From positions 806,339-870,338 of the forward strand of contig QANY01002930.1 of NCBI GenBank assembly GCA_003255025.1: a stretch of DNA of 64,000 nt. Reading direction: 5' to 3'. The notes below the pieces were generated by a model, which saw only the letters and a program-made list of their open reading frames with translations, made no database searches and was not told the origin of the DNA. Below are positions 1-12,190 of this stretch, one piece after another. Source of the DNA: Datisca glomerata (taxonomy: Eukaryota > Streptophyta > Magnoliopsida > Cucurbitales > Datiscaceae). The stretch's first letter is position 1; every line of letters begins with the position of its first letter. Position numbers and translations under genes: made by a program.

Positions 1-700
1 TTGACAATATCTGTTACTCAAAGCCTTTAGGACATTATAGATGAACCATTATTGAAAAGGTCGCCACCACTTAGGAGGGAGGCGGCGGAAAATGATAACG
101 AAAAAATATTATTCTTTCAACAAAAGCAACGGGCATATGACAAAAAATGTTATCAACTTAAGAATTATACAAAAGAACTAATCAGCAAGGGATACTTAAT
201 GCAATATGTAGCCAAGCATGAGTGAAAGCAAGATGCTGACAAAATAGAATGAGCGAAAGTCGAGGAGCCATTTTGGATCATGGATATAATCATAGCCCTA
301 ACAAAGCTTGAGAGGACGAGAAGGAAAGAATGAAGAATTTACTACAAGAAGGCGACACACCCAAGTACCTGAGATATAAAGATGACCTAGATGGCACCAC
401 AATAATGTACTGGTATTTTACTACTCAAATTGGAAACTACATGCTTAAAAAGGTTTTGATAGACAAGGACAACGCTCCAAGCATACTATGATGCATTATG
501 ACGGTACACTATTTCTTTCAGTATACGCTAAACCGTTTAATCATCTAACAGACTTTGATGTGATAATTGTTCTCATCATACAATGTAATATTGGGAAGAT
601 CCTAGATTCTAAGATAAAAGCATTTGCATCCACATGTCACCAAACTTTGAAGTATCCAACTCCAAACCATGCCATGACTATATAGGGAGACCACGTGACA
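1..700 (+). pseudogene. Ty3/gypsy gag C-terminus and protease remnant
   Basis: This is the upstream end of a decayed gypsy polyprotein whose 5' LTR and gag start lie outside the window. Reading the + strand with frame changes, positions about 45-230 resemble the end of a Tat-type gag (a Q-L-K-x-x-x-x-E-L-I-S-K-G pattern near 150-200). Positions about 370-500 resemble the aspartic protease region, where a T-x-Q-I-G-N-Y stretch is followed by V-L-I-D-K. The usual D-T-G or D-N-G active site is not intact, because the residue after the Asp is Lys. Several in-frame stops mean it is not translated as a unit. The RT remnant follows from 934. The assignment comes from order and resemblance to the downstream RT rather than from one strong motif. 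Confidence 0.6.
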
Positions 701-701
701 G

Positions 702-793
702 CACGATGTTGTACCATTATAGGAATAGACGTCACGAGAAAAGCTATCACGATGTTGTACCATTATAGGAATAGACGTCACGAGAAAAGCTAT
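702..793. repeat. 46-bp tandem duplication
   Basis: Two consecutive 46-bp units start CACGATGTTG at 702 and 748. They appear identical, so the duplication is younger than most decay in the surrounding gypsy remnant. Confidence 0.9.
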
Positions 794-933
794 CATCGCC
801 AACGAAAAACAACCAACTACCAAAGAACAATAGAAACTAATAAATGAAGAAGACTTCAAGGAGTTCCAACAACCTAGCTACAAAGCTATCAATGCCACTT
901 GGCGGGAATAGCAAAACAAAAAGATAGGGGCAA

Positions 934-1449
934 GTGTCTCTGAAAGTGAAACAAGAGATAACTAGTTTCCTGAAGGCAAACAAAGACATTCAGATAAAAA
1001 AAATAGATATGCCTGGAATCAGCAAAAACCTTAGATGTCACCGGCTGAACGTGGACTCGGGATTGGAACCAGTAAAGGAAAATCAGTGGAAATTCACTCT
1101 TGAGAGGAAACAAGCAATAAATGAGGAAGTGGAAATGTTACTTAGAGACGATTCATCAAAGAAGATGTACCTGGAATGGATATCTAATTTAGTGTTAGTA
1201 AAAGAGAAAAATAGAAAAAGGAGAGTTTGCATGGACTTCACAAATTTGAACAAGGCATGTCCTAAGGATGAATACCCGTGTCGCCGTATTGATCTAGGTG
1301 TTTATTGTTACAGGGTAGTGCTGTATGGACTAAAAATTTTCGGTGTGACTTATTCAAGGCTAGTGAACCACATTTTATAGTTAATCAGCAAAACAATGGA
1401 AGTTTATGTAGATTAGTGTGCTTTGGAAGTAGTTGTCGGTAATTCATGG
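934..1449 (+). pseudogene. Ty3/gypsy reverse transcriptase N-terminal part, internally deleted
   Basis: This open stretch carries hallmarks of plant gypsy RT: M-P-G-I near residue 25 followed by C-H-R-L-N-V-D, then an E-W-I-S-N-L-V-L-V-K segment, R-V-C-M-D-F-T-N-L-N-K-A-C-P-K-D and R-R-I-D (usually P-R-I-D). These match the Tat/Athila side of Ty3/gypsy. Right after R-I-D, near 1285, the sequence jumps to a region resembling G-L-K-N-A-G-A-T-Y-x-R-L-V-N. Roughly 60 residues of palm domain are therefore missing. A stop follows at 1378. The frame then continues as M-E-V-Y-V-D, the start of the Y-V-D-D box, before copia-1 interrupts at 1450. The polymerase core resumes at 11416. It cannot encode active RT. 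Confidence 0.85.
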
Positions 1450-3375
1450 TTGATGGATCGGGTTTTAGACTTTATATAAAAATTAATGAACCATGACTAG
1501 GTCATGGGTGGAATATCAAAAAAAATTTAAACAAACATTTAGTCGAATTAAATACAAAACCAAATCAATGAACATACACATCAGTAAAAACATATCGAGA
1601 AGAGATAGAAACATTTTATACCTTTTCAATTAATGGAGAAAATTCGGTTTGGCGGGATCCAATTCTCTATCTTGAGTTATTCGTTCTTTAGATTCATAAA
1701 GCTATCAATTGATCTTTACACCGACAACCACTCATTAGAGTCAAAAGTAAATTTCTCAAGGATCTTCGTAAGAATTGAGTGTGGGCTCTAAAAACAATTT
1801 CTTTATGTTATCAGATAAAAGTAAATGAAAATTTTCTCTTCCCTGTAGGTTTTCGTAGCACTAGTAAGGGAGAGGGAGAGAAAATGAAAATTTTCTCTTC
1901 CCTGTAGGTTTTCGGCAGCACTAGTAAGGGAGAGGGAGAGAAACCTTTTCTACTCTGATTAACAGTTTTAGTTAGGATAGGTTTTGTTATCGGATGTAAC
2001 CCTAATGCAATCCTTTATGTATTAATTATGAAATTTACCCATATACCACTATATGTTAAAATCAAAATTACATTCTTTTCTAGAGCAAAAAATATTGTCC
2101 AAATTCATTAGTCTAAATTGATGAATTAAATTGATCCCTATCAATTAATTATTTAATTTCTTTTATTCACTAATTATTCAATAATTGGAAAATAATAAAT
2201 AATTAATTTGAACATTAATTTTGGTCTTCTACTAATTTAGTTATGACACCCATCTCATATAGGTTTGGGACATGTATTTTGGTCCAAAATACATTTTTGG
2301 TCCAACTAACGTTGTTTTTCATTCCCGTCTTTATAAGCTACTCCTGAGACCGAATGGACCCGCATGAAGAAAATTATGAGATTCAAATACCTGGCTAATT
2401 TATCTCCATAAATTCTCGGCCTATTTAATCCCATCGTACGACACCACTATAGGTCTAATGTCGAATAAACTCTCGATTCAATGCGCGCTGCCTTTTCTGT
2501 TGGTGCAAAAAATATTTATATTTCACAATCCACAGAATATTTTATGATATTACCCTTCGTGAATATCAGTAATAAAAGTGTGATGTAAAACTATCATTTT
2601 ACCCTTTAGTTATTATTTTCCTAACTCATTTATTGACTATGAATAAGAAAGACATATCAGTGAAGTGTCTTATACATATGACATATCTTATTCAATGACT
2701 CATGTCATTAAGTATCGGGCTTGATTTATTTATTCACACACCCATCAAATAAAGCATAAGGTGATATTGTTACTTTTACAATCTTGCCATGAATTCCATA
2801 TCGGTGAATCACAAACTCTAACATAGTTGAATCATGGTTCCAACAATTGAGGTATTTTTCGGCAATTCGAATTCACTCTTTTAGTGAATCAAAGATCGTG
2901 AGTAACTAGGTCAAGTTCCGTATTCACCTCAGGATTAAGATAATTATGAATATACCCTCAAGGAGTAACAATCAGATTTAGAGTTGGTTAAGCAGTTTTG
3001 CTCTAAACTAATTGGTTACTCGTCTATTCAACATATTCCATCATGTGTCTAGGTCAACCGTTAGAGTCTCCACTCCGATGTCTGAGACCGGCATCCTTTA
3101 GTTCAACCTAACAGTTGTAATTAGATTCAATTGCTCAATCAATCCTAAGACAGTGAATAACATTCTAAACTATCTTAGAAGAGTTTGAAAGACCGCTCGG
3201 TCTTTACTCTTTTTACGTAGATAATAGTTCCAAGACTTAAGTAAATTACAAACACACTTTAATTAAAGGAAACTTTAAATTTATTTAAAAAATTCAGTAA
3301 CACATAAATGCCTCAGAAATAACTGTTTACTCATAAATAAATATTACACTCTACTTTGTGGACATAATTCCAACA
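1450..3375 (-). repeat. Copia-1 3' LTR (left)
   Basis: This repeat aligns along its length with 9645-11415. It is longer, partly because of an internal 59-bp tandem duplication (1823-1940). On the minus strand it begins TGTTGGAATTATGTCC. A polypurine tract abuts it on the internal side. Confidence 0.9.
1823..1940. repeat. 59-bp tandem duplication inside copia-1 left LTR
   Basis: Two units starting AAATGAAAATTTTC at 1823 and 1882 differ at only a couple of bases. The right LTR has a single unit at about 9996-10064, so the duplication arose after insertion. Confidence 0.9.
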
Positions 3376-3390
3376 AAATCCCACTTAGAC
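3376..3390 (-). promoter_or_regulatory. Copia-1 polypurine tract
   Basis: On the minus strand the bases just upstream of the 3' LTR read GTCTAAGTGGGATTT. The A/G core AAGTGGGA is the usual plant copia plus-strand primer, and it fixes element orientation. Confidence 0.75.
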
Positions 3391-4440
3391 TAAAGTTGGC
3401 GTGTATAATATCGCATCTCCATGCCCTCCAGATGACCATTAAAGAATTTATTGCTTAAAATTTTCATGAATGGATTTGTCAAGTTGTTAACCCTCGATAT
3501 ATGTGCTTCCTCAACATCTCCTTGCTAAACTATCTCTCTGATGAGGTGGTACTTTCACTCTATGTGTTTAGATTTTTTATGGCTCATTGGTTCCTTCAAG
3601 TTGCTACAGCCCCATTGTTGTCACAATAATGTGTCATTGGTTGTCAGCTTCTGGAATGACTTCCAGACTCTTTAGGAACTTTCTAAACCAAACAACCTCA
3701 TTTGCAACTTCATAAGCTACCATATACTCAACTTTTTTGGCTGAATCAACAATATAAGTTTTCTTGATACTTCTCCATACCATTTCTCCACTATTCAGGA
3801 TGAAGACCGATCCTGAAGTGGATCTCCTAGAATCCTTGTCAGCTTTTTTTAGTCGGTATAACCTGTTATATTCAGGTCAGTACCTGAATACACAAGCATG
3901 TAGTTTCTTGTTCTCCTAAAATACTTGAGAATATGCTTGACAACATTCCAATGCTCGAGTCTGGGGTTAGATTGGAAACGAGTTACTTGCCCACGGCGTA
4001 GCAAATATCTGATCTAGTGCAAAGCATTACATACATGAGACTTCCTACAACTGAGGCATAGGGAATCTTTCACGTGTATTCCTCTTCTTGAAGAGTCTTG
4101 GGAGACTGTTCATTGGAGAGGCTTACTCCATGCCTAAAGGGAAGATATCCCTTCTTAGATTCTTGCATACTAAAGCTTTTTATCACCTTATCAATAGAAG
4201 ATGTTTGGGATAGTGTCAACTGTTTGTTTTTCCAATCTCGTCTGAATACCTAGGACAAAGGCAGTTTCTCCAAGATTATTTATATCAAATTGATTTACAA
4301 GCCAGATCTTGACACTAGACCATTTTCCTACATCATTTCCAATGAGCAGTATATCGTCCACGTACAATAATAGACTAACACCTCCCCTTCATGTATCAGC
4401 TTATACATATAGGGTTCATCCACTAACTGCTTAAAATCAA
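3391..4440 (-). pseudogene. Copia-1 RT C-terminus and RNase H remnant
   Basis: No long open frame survives, but short minus-strand stretches match the end of copia pol. Around 3690-3760 the codons resemble the RNase H segment K-x-E-Y-M-V-A-Y-E-V-A. Around 4340-4380 there is a remnant of the Y-V-D-D-I-L-L palm motif. Stops and indels break it throughout. Identification rests on position between the RT fragment and the polypurine tract plus these fragments. Confidence 0.6.
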
Positions 4441-4444
4441 AGTT

Positions 4445-4660
4445 TTAGATAGTTTTTTCAAATCTAATGTTCCACGATCGGGATGCTTGCTGAATTCCAT
4501 AAAGGGACTTCAACAGTTCACAAATCTTACCCTTTTGGTCTTTCTCTATGAACTCGTCTGGTTGAGCCATATAAATGCGTTCTTCAAGATTACCATTCAG
4601 AAAAACAGTCTTGACATCCATCTGCCATATTTCATAATCGAGGGAAGCAACAATGAACAT
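4445..4660 (-). pseudogene. Copia-1 reverse transcriptase fragment
   Basis: A 71-codon open piece includes Q-M-D-V-K-T-V-F-L-N-G-N-L-E-E with I-Y-M-A-Q-P, then L-Y-G-I-Q-Q-A-S-R-S-W. This is the classic copia RT fingers-palm signature (Q-M-D-V-K-T-A-F-L-N-G; L-Y-G-L-K-Q-A-S-R-x-W). The first catalytic Asp in M-D-V is present. A-to-V and L-K-to-I-Q changes and the short frame mark it as decayed. It is contiguous with the RNase H remnant downstream and integrase upstream on the minus strand. Confidence 0.9.
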
Positions 4661-5199
4661 GAGGATTCATATGGATTTAAGTATAGCCACCAGTGAGAAG
4701 GTATCCTCGTATTCAATACCTTTCATTTGGGTGTAGCCCTTAGCTACATGTCTAGCTTTGAAAGTCTATACATTTCCATCTAAACCACTCTTTTTCTTTT
4801 AAATCGATTTACACCCTACAAGTTGCACTCTTTCAGGAGGATCTACAAGCTTCCAGACTGTGTTCGAGTACATCAATTGTATCTTGACGTTCATGGCATC
4901 TTACCATAGGTTTTCTTCAGACCAGTCATGGCCTACGAGTAGGAAACATGTTCATCATGATCTTTATCTAAGACTGCTATCAAGGCATCTTCATATGTAT
5001 ATGTCAGAATGTCTCATAACCCTCCTACTACGTCGATGCTCTAGAGGCTTCGGCTCCTACTGTGGTTCTTCCATTATTGTTTCGAGAACAGGTCCTGATT
5101 AGGGAGTTGGTGCTTTCACACTTCTTATGCATTCGTGCTTATAAATGTTTTCTTGTCAGTCGGACTATAAAATACATATCCATTCATTGCCTTAAAATA

Positions 5200-5960
5200 T
5201 TCTACAAATAGGCATAATTTTGATCGACTGACCAACTTACCCAACTTCGGTCTCAGTACGTGGGTCAGGCATTCCCATATCCTGAGGTGGCTTACGAATA
5301 ACTTTCATCCACTCCATATTTCATATGATGTACTAGGTACCGTCTTTGATGAAACTTAGTTCAGAATATATATCTCTATTTCCAAGCCATATCCCCATAA
5401 AAAATCTGGGAGGGATGAGTAACTCATCATAGATCTAACCATATCTAATAGAGTTTGATTCTTTCTCTCTGACACACCATTCTATTCTGGAGTGCCAGGT
5501 GTTGTAAGCTAAGAAAGAATATATTTTTTCTTAAGATATTCTTCAAACTCTCCTAGTAAGTACTCTCCATTACGATTAGATCATAGTGTTTTTAGTTGTT
5601 TCTCTAGTTAATTTTTAACCATAGCATGTATTCTTTGAACTTTTCAATGGTTTCAGACTTTAAGCGCATTAGATAAACATGTCCAAAACGTGAGTAGTTA
5701 TTTGTGAAGGTTACAAAATACTCATAGCCTCCTCTTACTTGGATATTCAATGGTCCACATACATCACTATGTACGAGTTCGAGGCATTGCGTGGCTCTTT
5801 CACCCTTTGCAGAAAAAGGTCTATTGGTCATTTGACCTTCTATCCATGATTCACATGTGGGTAGTGATCTCACACTTAAATTATGCAATGGACCATCATT
5901 TGCAAGTCTTTTAATTTTTCTAGGCTAATGTGATCAAAGATCGGTTGAGTCAGACTTTAA
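5200..5960 (-). pseudogene. Copia-1 integrase remnant
   Basis: The open piece at 5604-5888 contains H-S-D-V-C-G-P-L-N-I-Q (first catalytic Asp of the DDE core), then G-G-Y-E-Y-F-V-T-F-T-N-N-Y-S-R and a conserved V-Y-L-M-R-L-K-S segment. Just downstream, at about 5565-5585, the motif normally reading R-S-D-x-G-G-E-Y is S-N-R-N-G-E-Y, so the second catalytic Asp is Asn. Decayed C-terminal integrase sequence continues toward 5200. The upstream part around 5888-5960 fits the GAG-pre-integrase zinc-binding region. Confidence 0.85.
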
Positions 5961-6339
5961 CCTTTTACTATCCATTTGTAAATCAGTATTTACCTCAGTA
6001 TCAAATATCATTGGAACTTTTAGTTTTACATAGAAAATGTTATTTATCATGCATGCAGTAGGAATCAAGCAATCATTTCTAAAATTACCAATGTCATTAT
6101 CAATGCAATTTAAAGAAAATCCTTGCTCAATTAAACTAGCTATTAAAATGTGGTTTTTCCCAAATCCTACTCCATTCCCCCAAAGGAAGATGAACTCGCC
6201 CTTATTAAGTCTTCTTCTTTCCTTGAACCCCTACAGAGAACAACAAATATGGTTAGTGGCTGCAGAGTCTACAATCCACAAAAAATAGAGTCATCCACAT
6301 AACAGGCTTCGGAACAAGTAATGTACCTTTGGATTTCAA

Positions 6340-7135
6340 CTACTTGAGATAATCCGGGCAGTTGCGTTTCCAATGACCAGCAGCTCCGCAATGATGACAT
6401 TTGTCTTTCGACTTGTCTGCTTTCGCAGAGCCCTTGCCTTTCATAGCTTTCGAGTTCACCTTCTTAGCTTTCTTCGGGTCCCTTTTGTATTTTTTTATGC
6501 CAGAGGTGGAAGGCTTAATTTCAGTAAAGTTTTCTACTCCATTCTTCCTCTTGCCCTTCAAAAATAGGGTCTCAGCAGCTTGCAAGTCCTTCATGAGTTT
6601 CAAAAGAGAGAGTACCTCAACTCATTCATCGAATAATTAAGTTTGACGTTCTCAAAAGTGTCTGGCAAGGTCTCAAGGATCATATCAACTTGAGTGTCGC
6701 CATCTACCTCAGCTCCCATGATCTCTATATCATTCAGATAACTAATGATCAGCATCATATGTTCTCTGACAGGAGTTTTAGGTTTCATCCGGCAGTTCAT
6801 GAAGTTTCACACAACAACTTGTTTGATTTGATGACCTTGATCTCCAAACATTTTGGTGATGTTCAACATCATATTAACGGCGGTCTCCATGTTCTGATGT
6901 TGTTGTTGCAACACAATGCTAACTGCTGCTATCTCATCAAAATACATCCAAGAAGCATAGACATCATTTTCCTCTTGAGTCGATTCAATAATAGGCTCAA
7001 GGGGACAAGGGTGGTGAGCATGAACTTGTACTTTTCTACCGTTAATATGATATCAAGATTATGTTTCCAATTCACATAATTTTCACCAATGAGTTTGTTT
7101 GCATTCAAGATTGTTGAGAGAGGGGATAATGACAT
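6340..7135 (-). pseudogene. Copia-1 gag (UBN2-type) with CCHC knuckle
   Basis: The nucleocapsid end (6340-6603) has a lysine-rich run and a CCHC zinc knuckle, C-H-H-C-G-A-A-G-H-W-K-R-N-C, near residues 69-82 of that piece, which would bind the element's own RNA. The middle piece (6600-6800) has M-I-L-E-T-L-P-D-T-F, typical of UBN2 gag. The N-terminal piece has N-K-L-I-G-E-N-Y-V-N-W-K-H-N-L-D-I. I place the start at the Met at 7135, because the residues before it in the longer open frame (to 7183) do not look like gag. Frameshifts near 6600 and 6800-6930 break the frame. Confidence 0.88.
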
Positions 7136-7910
7136 AGTTAATGAAAAAAATAAATAAAGTGGTGTATAGAAATACTTAATCATTTTGAAAAGTATGATGC
7201 ATGATGTAAATATTTAAATATTTAAAAAGTCGATAAAACATATTTCTTTCAAGATGTTGCGATCAACAATGATAGTTCATCTCATCCAGGGACAACTCCC
7301 TAGCTACCTCTTATCGCATCGAGACTCTTCTCATTTGGTTAACGCTTCTCAAGACGTCTCTACATCTAGGTCAACCAATCACCAATAATTTTGGTCACCT
7401 TAGCCTCATTGACTAGCTCCTATGAGAGATTCCAATGTGCCTTAGTCTAAGTTTTAAACCAACGCATCAGTTTTAAAGGTTGTTATGAACTAACGATTCG
7501 TGTAGGGACGCTCATGTCTCACCATTTTCTTTAGAAGCTTTAACTTTGCAAGTAACTCGATGATTCAAAGCGATAAGATTCTCAAGTTTCATCCACTGAG
7601 AAAAGGACCACTAGGACGGCTCTAAATCATTCCTCGTGCCACGAACAAGTTTGCGTTGGTGACCTTGGGAATGTTTCAATGTAAACACCCTCCCACTTAG
7701 TTTTTGAAAAAAATTAGATTTTTCTTTGCCTTTCCAAAAAACCTTAACTCTTATAAATTTGAATAGAAAGTTTCAAAAATGATAAACTTTTATAAAATTT
7801 AAATCAAAATTTAAAATTTATAACTTTTATAACATTCACATTGTATTTAAAAATATAGCACATTATAAATTTAAACTACAATGATGCACATACATGTTAC
7901 CTGCCAATTT

Positions 7911-9409
7911 GATATTGACATATCTCTATTCCTATATGACATGTTATATGAGGATGTGAGATTAATAATAAATCATACATTTAAAATTAACTTCTCTATG
8001 GCTCATTTCTAATTTTAACCTATAAAAAGAATAATAAATAAATTACAATAATTTAAATTCCAGTATTCATTGCCTCAGTAATTATCTCATTCTCCTTCAG
8101 AAAATCTTATTTTTTTGTAACCATTTACCAAGGTCCAGTCCCATTTCAAAATTCAAATTTCAATTTTAAAAAAATTCCAACAATTTTCTCTTTGATACCA
8201 AGTAAAATAATCAATTGATTTATTTTAAAACCAATTGATTTACTAAATAGACTTTAAGTAATCGGTGTTGAAAAATTATCAAATTAAATAAATTTAATTT
8301 TCTGGACTAGATTAGGCTTAGATTCAAATTTCAAGTCCTTGAGAATCATTTGGGTCATGCAACCCTTGCTCAATCCAAAACCTCAGCAGGCTTTGTAGGT
8401 CCACCCCAGCCCAAGGCCCAACGTGGTCTTAGGCGCGATAGGGTTCCCGAAACACTAGGGTTTCCTAAACCCTAGTGCCGCCCCCTAAGGTTTCCTAAAC
8501 TCTAGTTTAGGAGACAGCGGCATGTGGTGGCGCGCGGCATGCGGCGGCATGAGGCAGTGGTGTGTGGCGGTGCGCAGTGAATGGCAGCGAGCGGCAGACG
8601 GAGGTGAACCTCGAGGTACGGTGGTTTTTTATCAGGAGCTGTTCGAGACGGATATACGAGGAATTTAATGATATTGGTATATCTCTATTCCTATATGGCT
8701 TGTTATATGAGGATGTGAGATTAATAATAAATCATACATTCAAAATTAACTTCTCTATGGCTCATTTCTAATTACAACCTATAAAAAATAATAAATAAAT
8801 TACAATAATTTAAATGCTAGCCTTTGTGGCCTCAGTAATTATCTCATTCTCCTTCAGAAAATCCCATCTTTTTGTAACCCTTTACCAAGGTCCAGTCCCA
8901 TTTCAAAATTTAGATGTCAATTTAAAAAAAATTCCAACAATTTTCTCTTTGGTAAAAAAATTATCAAGTAAAATAATCAATTGATTTATTTTAAAACCAA
9001 TTTACTAAATAGATTCTAATTAATCAGTGTTGAAAAATTACCTAATTAAATAAATTTAATTTTCTGTATTGGATTGGGCTTAGAATCAAATCTCAAGGTC
9101 CTGCGAATCATTTGTAGGTCCACCCATTGCTCAGTCCAAAACCTCAATAGACATTATAGGTCCACCCCAGCCCAAGGTCCAACGTGGTCATAGGTGTGCT
9201 AGGGTTCCCAAAACACTAGGGTTTCCTAAACCCTAGTGCCGCCCCTTAAGGTTTCCTAAACCCTAGTTTAGGAGACAGCGGCGTGTGGCGGCGCGCGGCA
9301 TGTGGCGGGGCGCAATGAATGACAGCAAGAGACGGACGGAGGTGAACCTGGGGTTTGGTGGTTTTCAATCAGGAGCTGTTCGCGGCGGATATACATGGAA
9401 TATAATGAT
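7911..9409. repeat. 759-bp tandem duplication of the copia-1 5' leader
   Basis: Positions 7911-8669 and 8670-9409 are two diverged copies of the same block, both starting GATATTG then a TATCTCTATTCC stretch. Each ends in a GC-rich segment rich in GCGGCATG-like words (8500-8600 and 9270-9330). The block lies between the primer-binding site and gag, in the untranslated leader. No coding potential was recognised. Confidence 0.9.
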
Positions 9410-9632
9410 ACAATACTTGCAAACTTAAATTACATAAAATCATATGCTTCAATTTTGGCATACATCAATTCTAAAATAGAAAACTAACACGTAGAGCCAA
9501 TCGATCGGGATCCATTCATAAAGCACATTCAAACATGCTTTGAATCTACCATGCAAAAATTATATGCCAATTTTATCATATTCATCCATATATATGTGTA
9601 GATACAGAATATGCATATTTAAAAAACCACAA

Positions 9633-9643
9633 GCTTTATACCG
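9633..9643 (-). promoter_or_regulatory. Copia-1 primer-binding site (tRNA-Met type, degraded)
   Basis: The minus strand beside the 5' LTR reads CGGTATAAAGC. It resembles TGGTATCAGAGC, the plant initiator-tRNA-Met primer complement, with one base missing and substitutions. Confidence 0.65.
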
Positions 9644-9644
9644 A

Positions 9645-11415
9645 TTGTCGGATCTAGTTTTAGATTTTATAGAAAAATTAATGAACCATGACTAGTTCAT
9701 GGGCGGAATGTCAATTTTTTTTAAACAAGCATCTAATGGAATTAAATATAAAAGCAAATCAATGACCATGTATATCAGTAAAAACTTATCAAGAAGAGAT
9801 AAAAATAATTTATACATTTTCATTTAATGGAGAAAATCTAATTTGTCGGGATTCAATTCTCTATCTTGCGTTCTTTGTTCTTGAGATTTGCAGAGCTATC
9901 AACTGATCCTTACACAGACAATCACTCATTATATCAGAAATAAATCTCTCAAGGATTTTCATAGGAATTGAGTGTAGGCTCTCAAAAAAACTGTGGAAGA
10001 GAAAAGAAAATTTTTTGCTTCCCTGTAGGTTTTTTGTGGTAACAGTGAGGGAGAGGGAGAGAAACCTTTTTTGTTCTGATTAACAATTTTTTGTTAGGTT
10101 GTGTTATCGGATGAAACCCTAATGCAATCATTTATATATTGATTACAGAATTTACCTATATACCATTATATGTTGAAATTGAAATTACATTCTCCATTGT
10201 GCAATTTTTACATCTCTCCTAAAGTCAAAATTGTGTCTAGATTCATCAGTTCAAATTGATGAATTAAATTGATCATTATCAATTAATTATATAATTTTTT
10301 TTATTTACAAATGATCTAATAATTAGAAATAAAAAATTAATTAATTTAAACATTAATTTTGATTTTCACTAATTTAGTGAGGACACCCATATCATATGGG
10401 TTCGGGAAGTGTACCTCGGTCCAAAATACATTTTTGGTCCAACTGATGTTGTTTCTCATTCATGTCCTTATGAGATACTCACAAGACCGAATGGACCCAC
10501 ATGAGTAAAGCTATGGGATTTAGATACCCGACTAATTTATCTCTATAAATTCTTGATCTATTTAATCCTAACATCGTACGAATCCACTATATGTCTGATA
10601 CCGAATAAACTATCGATTCATGTGACCTTCGTGAATATCAGTAACAAGAGTGAGATATAAAATTATCATTTTACCCATCTAGTTATTATTTACATAACTC
10701 CTTTATTGATTGTGATTAAGAAATATATATCAGTGAAGTGTCTCATACAGATCACCATGTCTTATTCAATGACTCATGTCATCGAGTACCGAGAAATATA
10801 TATCGGTGAAGTGTCTCATACAGATCACCATGTCTTATTCAATGACTCATGTCATCGAGTACCGGACCCGATTTATTTATTCACACTTCCATCAATAAAG
10901 CATAATGTGATAATGTTACTTTTGTAATCTTATCATAAATTCCACATCTGTTAATCACACAATTCCATTATAATCGAATCACGGTCCCAACAACCGAAGT
11001 ATTGTCCATAAATTTGAACTCACTCCTTTGGCGAATCAAAGATCAGAGTAACTAGGTCAAGTTCCGTATTCACCTCAGGATTAATGAAATTACAAAAATA
11101 CCGTTAAGATATAACAATTAGATTTAGAGCTGTTTAACGGATTTGCTCTAAACAAATCGGTTACTGGTCTATTAAACATGTTCAATAACATGTTTATGTC
11201 AACCGTTAGAGTCTCCACTCCCATACCCCGAGACCGACATCTTTTAGTTCAACCTAACCGTCATAATTAGATTTGATTGCCTAGTCGATCCTAAGACTGT
11301 AAATAAAATTCTGAACTAACTCAGAAGGGTTTTTCTGGAAGACCGAAATATCTCAAAAATAATTGTTTACTCAAAAATAATTATTACACCCTACTTTATG
11401 GACATAATTCCAACA
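9645..11415 (-). repeat. Copia-1 5' LTR (right)
   Basis: This is the partner of 1450-3375. It ends at 11415 with CAACA and is followed by CATGG. It carries its own 73-bp tandem duplication at 10720-10865. Confidence 0.9.
10720..10865. repeat. 73-bp tandem duplication inside copia-1 right LTR
   Basis: Two nearly identical units starting GAAATATATATC at 10720 and 10793 occur here. The left LTR has only one equivalent unit (about 2647-2718). Confidence 0.9.
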
Positions 11416-12190
11416 CATGGGCATATGGTGATGCAAAAAGGAATTGAAGTGAACTCTTACCAAGTAAAATATATCGCTGAAATAAAACCACCTGGAAGCC
11501 TAAAAAATATACAAAGCAAGACTGGAAAATTAGCAGCAAATAATAGGTTCCTAGAAGAGTCAATAGACAAATGCAAACCATTCTTCGCAAAATTAAGAAA
11601 GAGCTACACAAGAATGGGACATGGACTGTGGAGTCGCTTTTCAAGAATTCAAAAAGTACTTGCCATCACCATTGTTACTCTCGAAACTCCAACCTGAAGA
11701 TCTTTTCTTGTACTTGGCGATATCAGAAGTAGCGACTAATGCATTGTTATTCAGAGAAGAAAAACATGTAGAAACATGTTTATATGCTGGCAAAATCCTA
11801 GCAGTTGTAGAAACTAGATATAAAAAATGGAAAATCTGATATTGGCCTAGGTCAAGGGATAAAAAATTCAAACCTTATTTTCAAGCGCACATAAGTACCA
11901 ACTTAATTTCTCATTTGAAGCATGTTTCATTCTTAAAATAAAATGGAAAGCATGTTAAATGGGCGGTAGAGGGCATAACATCTGTTACATACCTAAAACA
12001 ACTATCAAAGGGAAAACTTTGGTAGACTTCATTGCAAAATTTACCCAAGGAAAAACTGCAGATCCTATGAACGAACACAACCCTAAAGATGATTGGAAAC
12101 TATTCATGGACGTTGTATTTAAACATCGAGGGATTAACAAGCGCCATATGAAGAGGTCCCAGAGTAAGGTCTATCATTTAGTATAAATGC
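11416..12190 (+). pseudogene. Ty3/gypsy RT connection and RNase H, continued
   Basis: This resumes the gypsy polymerase interrupted at 1449. The first piece reads Q-K-G-I-E-V-N-S then I-K-P-P-G-S-L-K-N-I-Q and K-L-A-A-N-N-R-F-L, the Tat-type RT-RNase H connection (usually G-I-E-V-N-P-x-Q ... L-A-A-L-N-R-F). The next frame (11621-11839) has F-Q-E-F-K-K-Y-L and L-F-L-Y-L-A-I-S-E-V-A, the start of RNase H. Another shift leads to K-W-A-V-E and T-L-V-D-F-I-A-K-F-T at 11959-12060, the end of RNase H (normally A-D-F-I-A-E-F-T). At least three frameshifts separate these pieces. Confidence 0.85.

Larger units (their letters stand above)
1450..11415 (-). mobile_element. Copia-1 LTR retrotransposon, degenerate, inserted in gypsy
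   Basis: This is a complete but decayed Ty1/copia element on the minus strand. Two long similar terminal repeats (1450-3375 and 9645-11415) end in CAACA on the + strand. They are flanked by the same 5-bp word CATGG (1445-1449 and 11416-11420), the expected target-site duplication. Removing the element rejoins the gypsy RT. Internal order on the minus strand is primer-binding site, repeated leader, gag with zinc knuckle, integrase, RT and RNase H, which is the copia order. All coding parts are broken. The LTRs differ by many substitutions and by independent tandem duplications, pointing to an old insertion. Confidence 0.93.

Noticed and set aside
6690..7079. 129-codon plus-strand open frame
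   Set aside because: It lies antisense to copia-1 gag and has no recognisable features; the minus-strand gag signature is clear.
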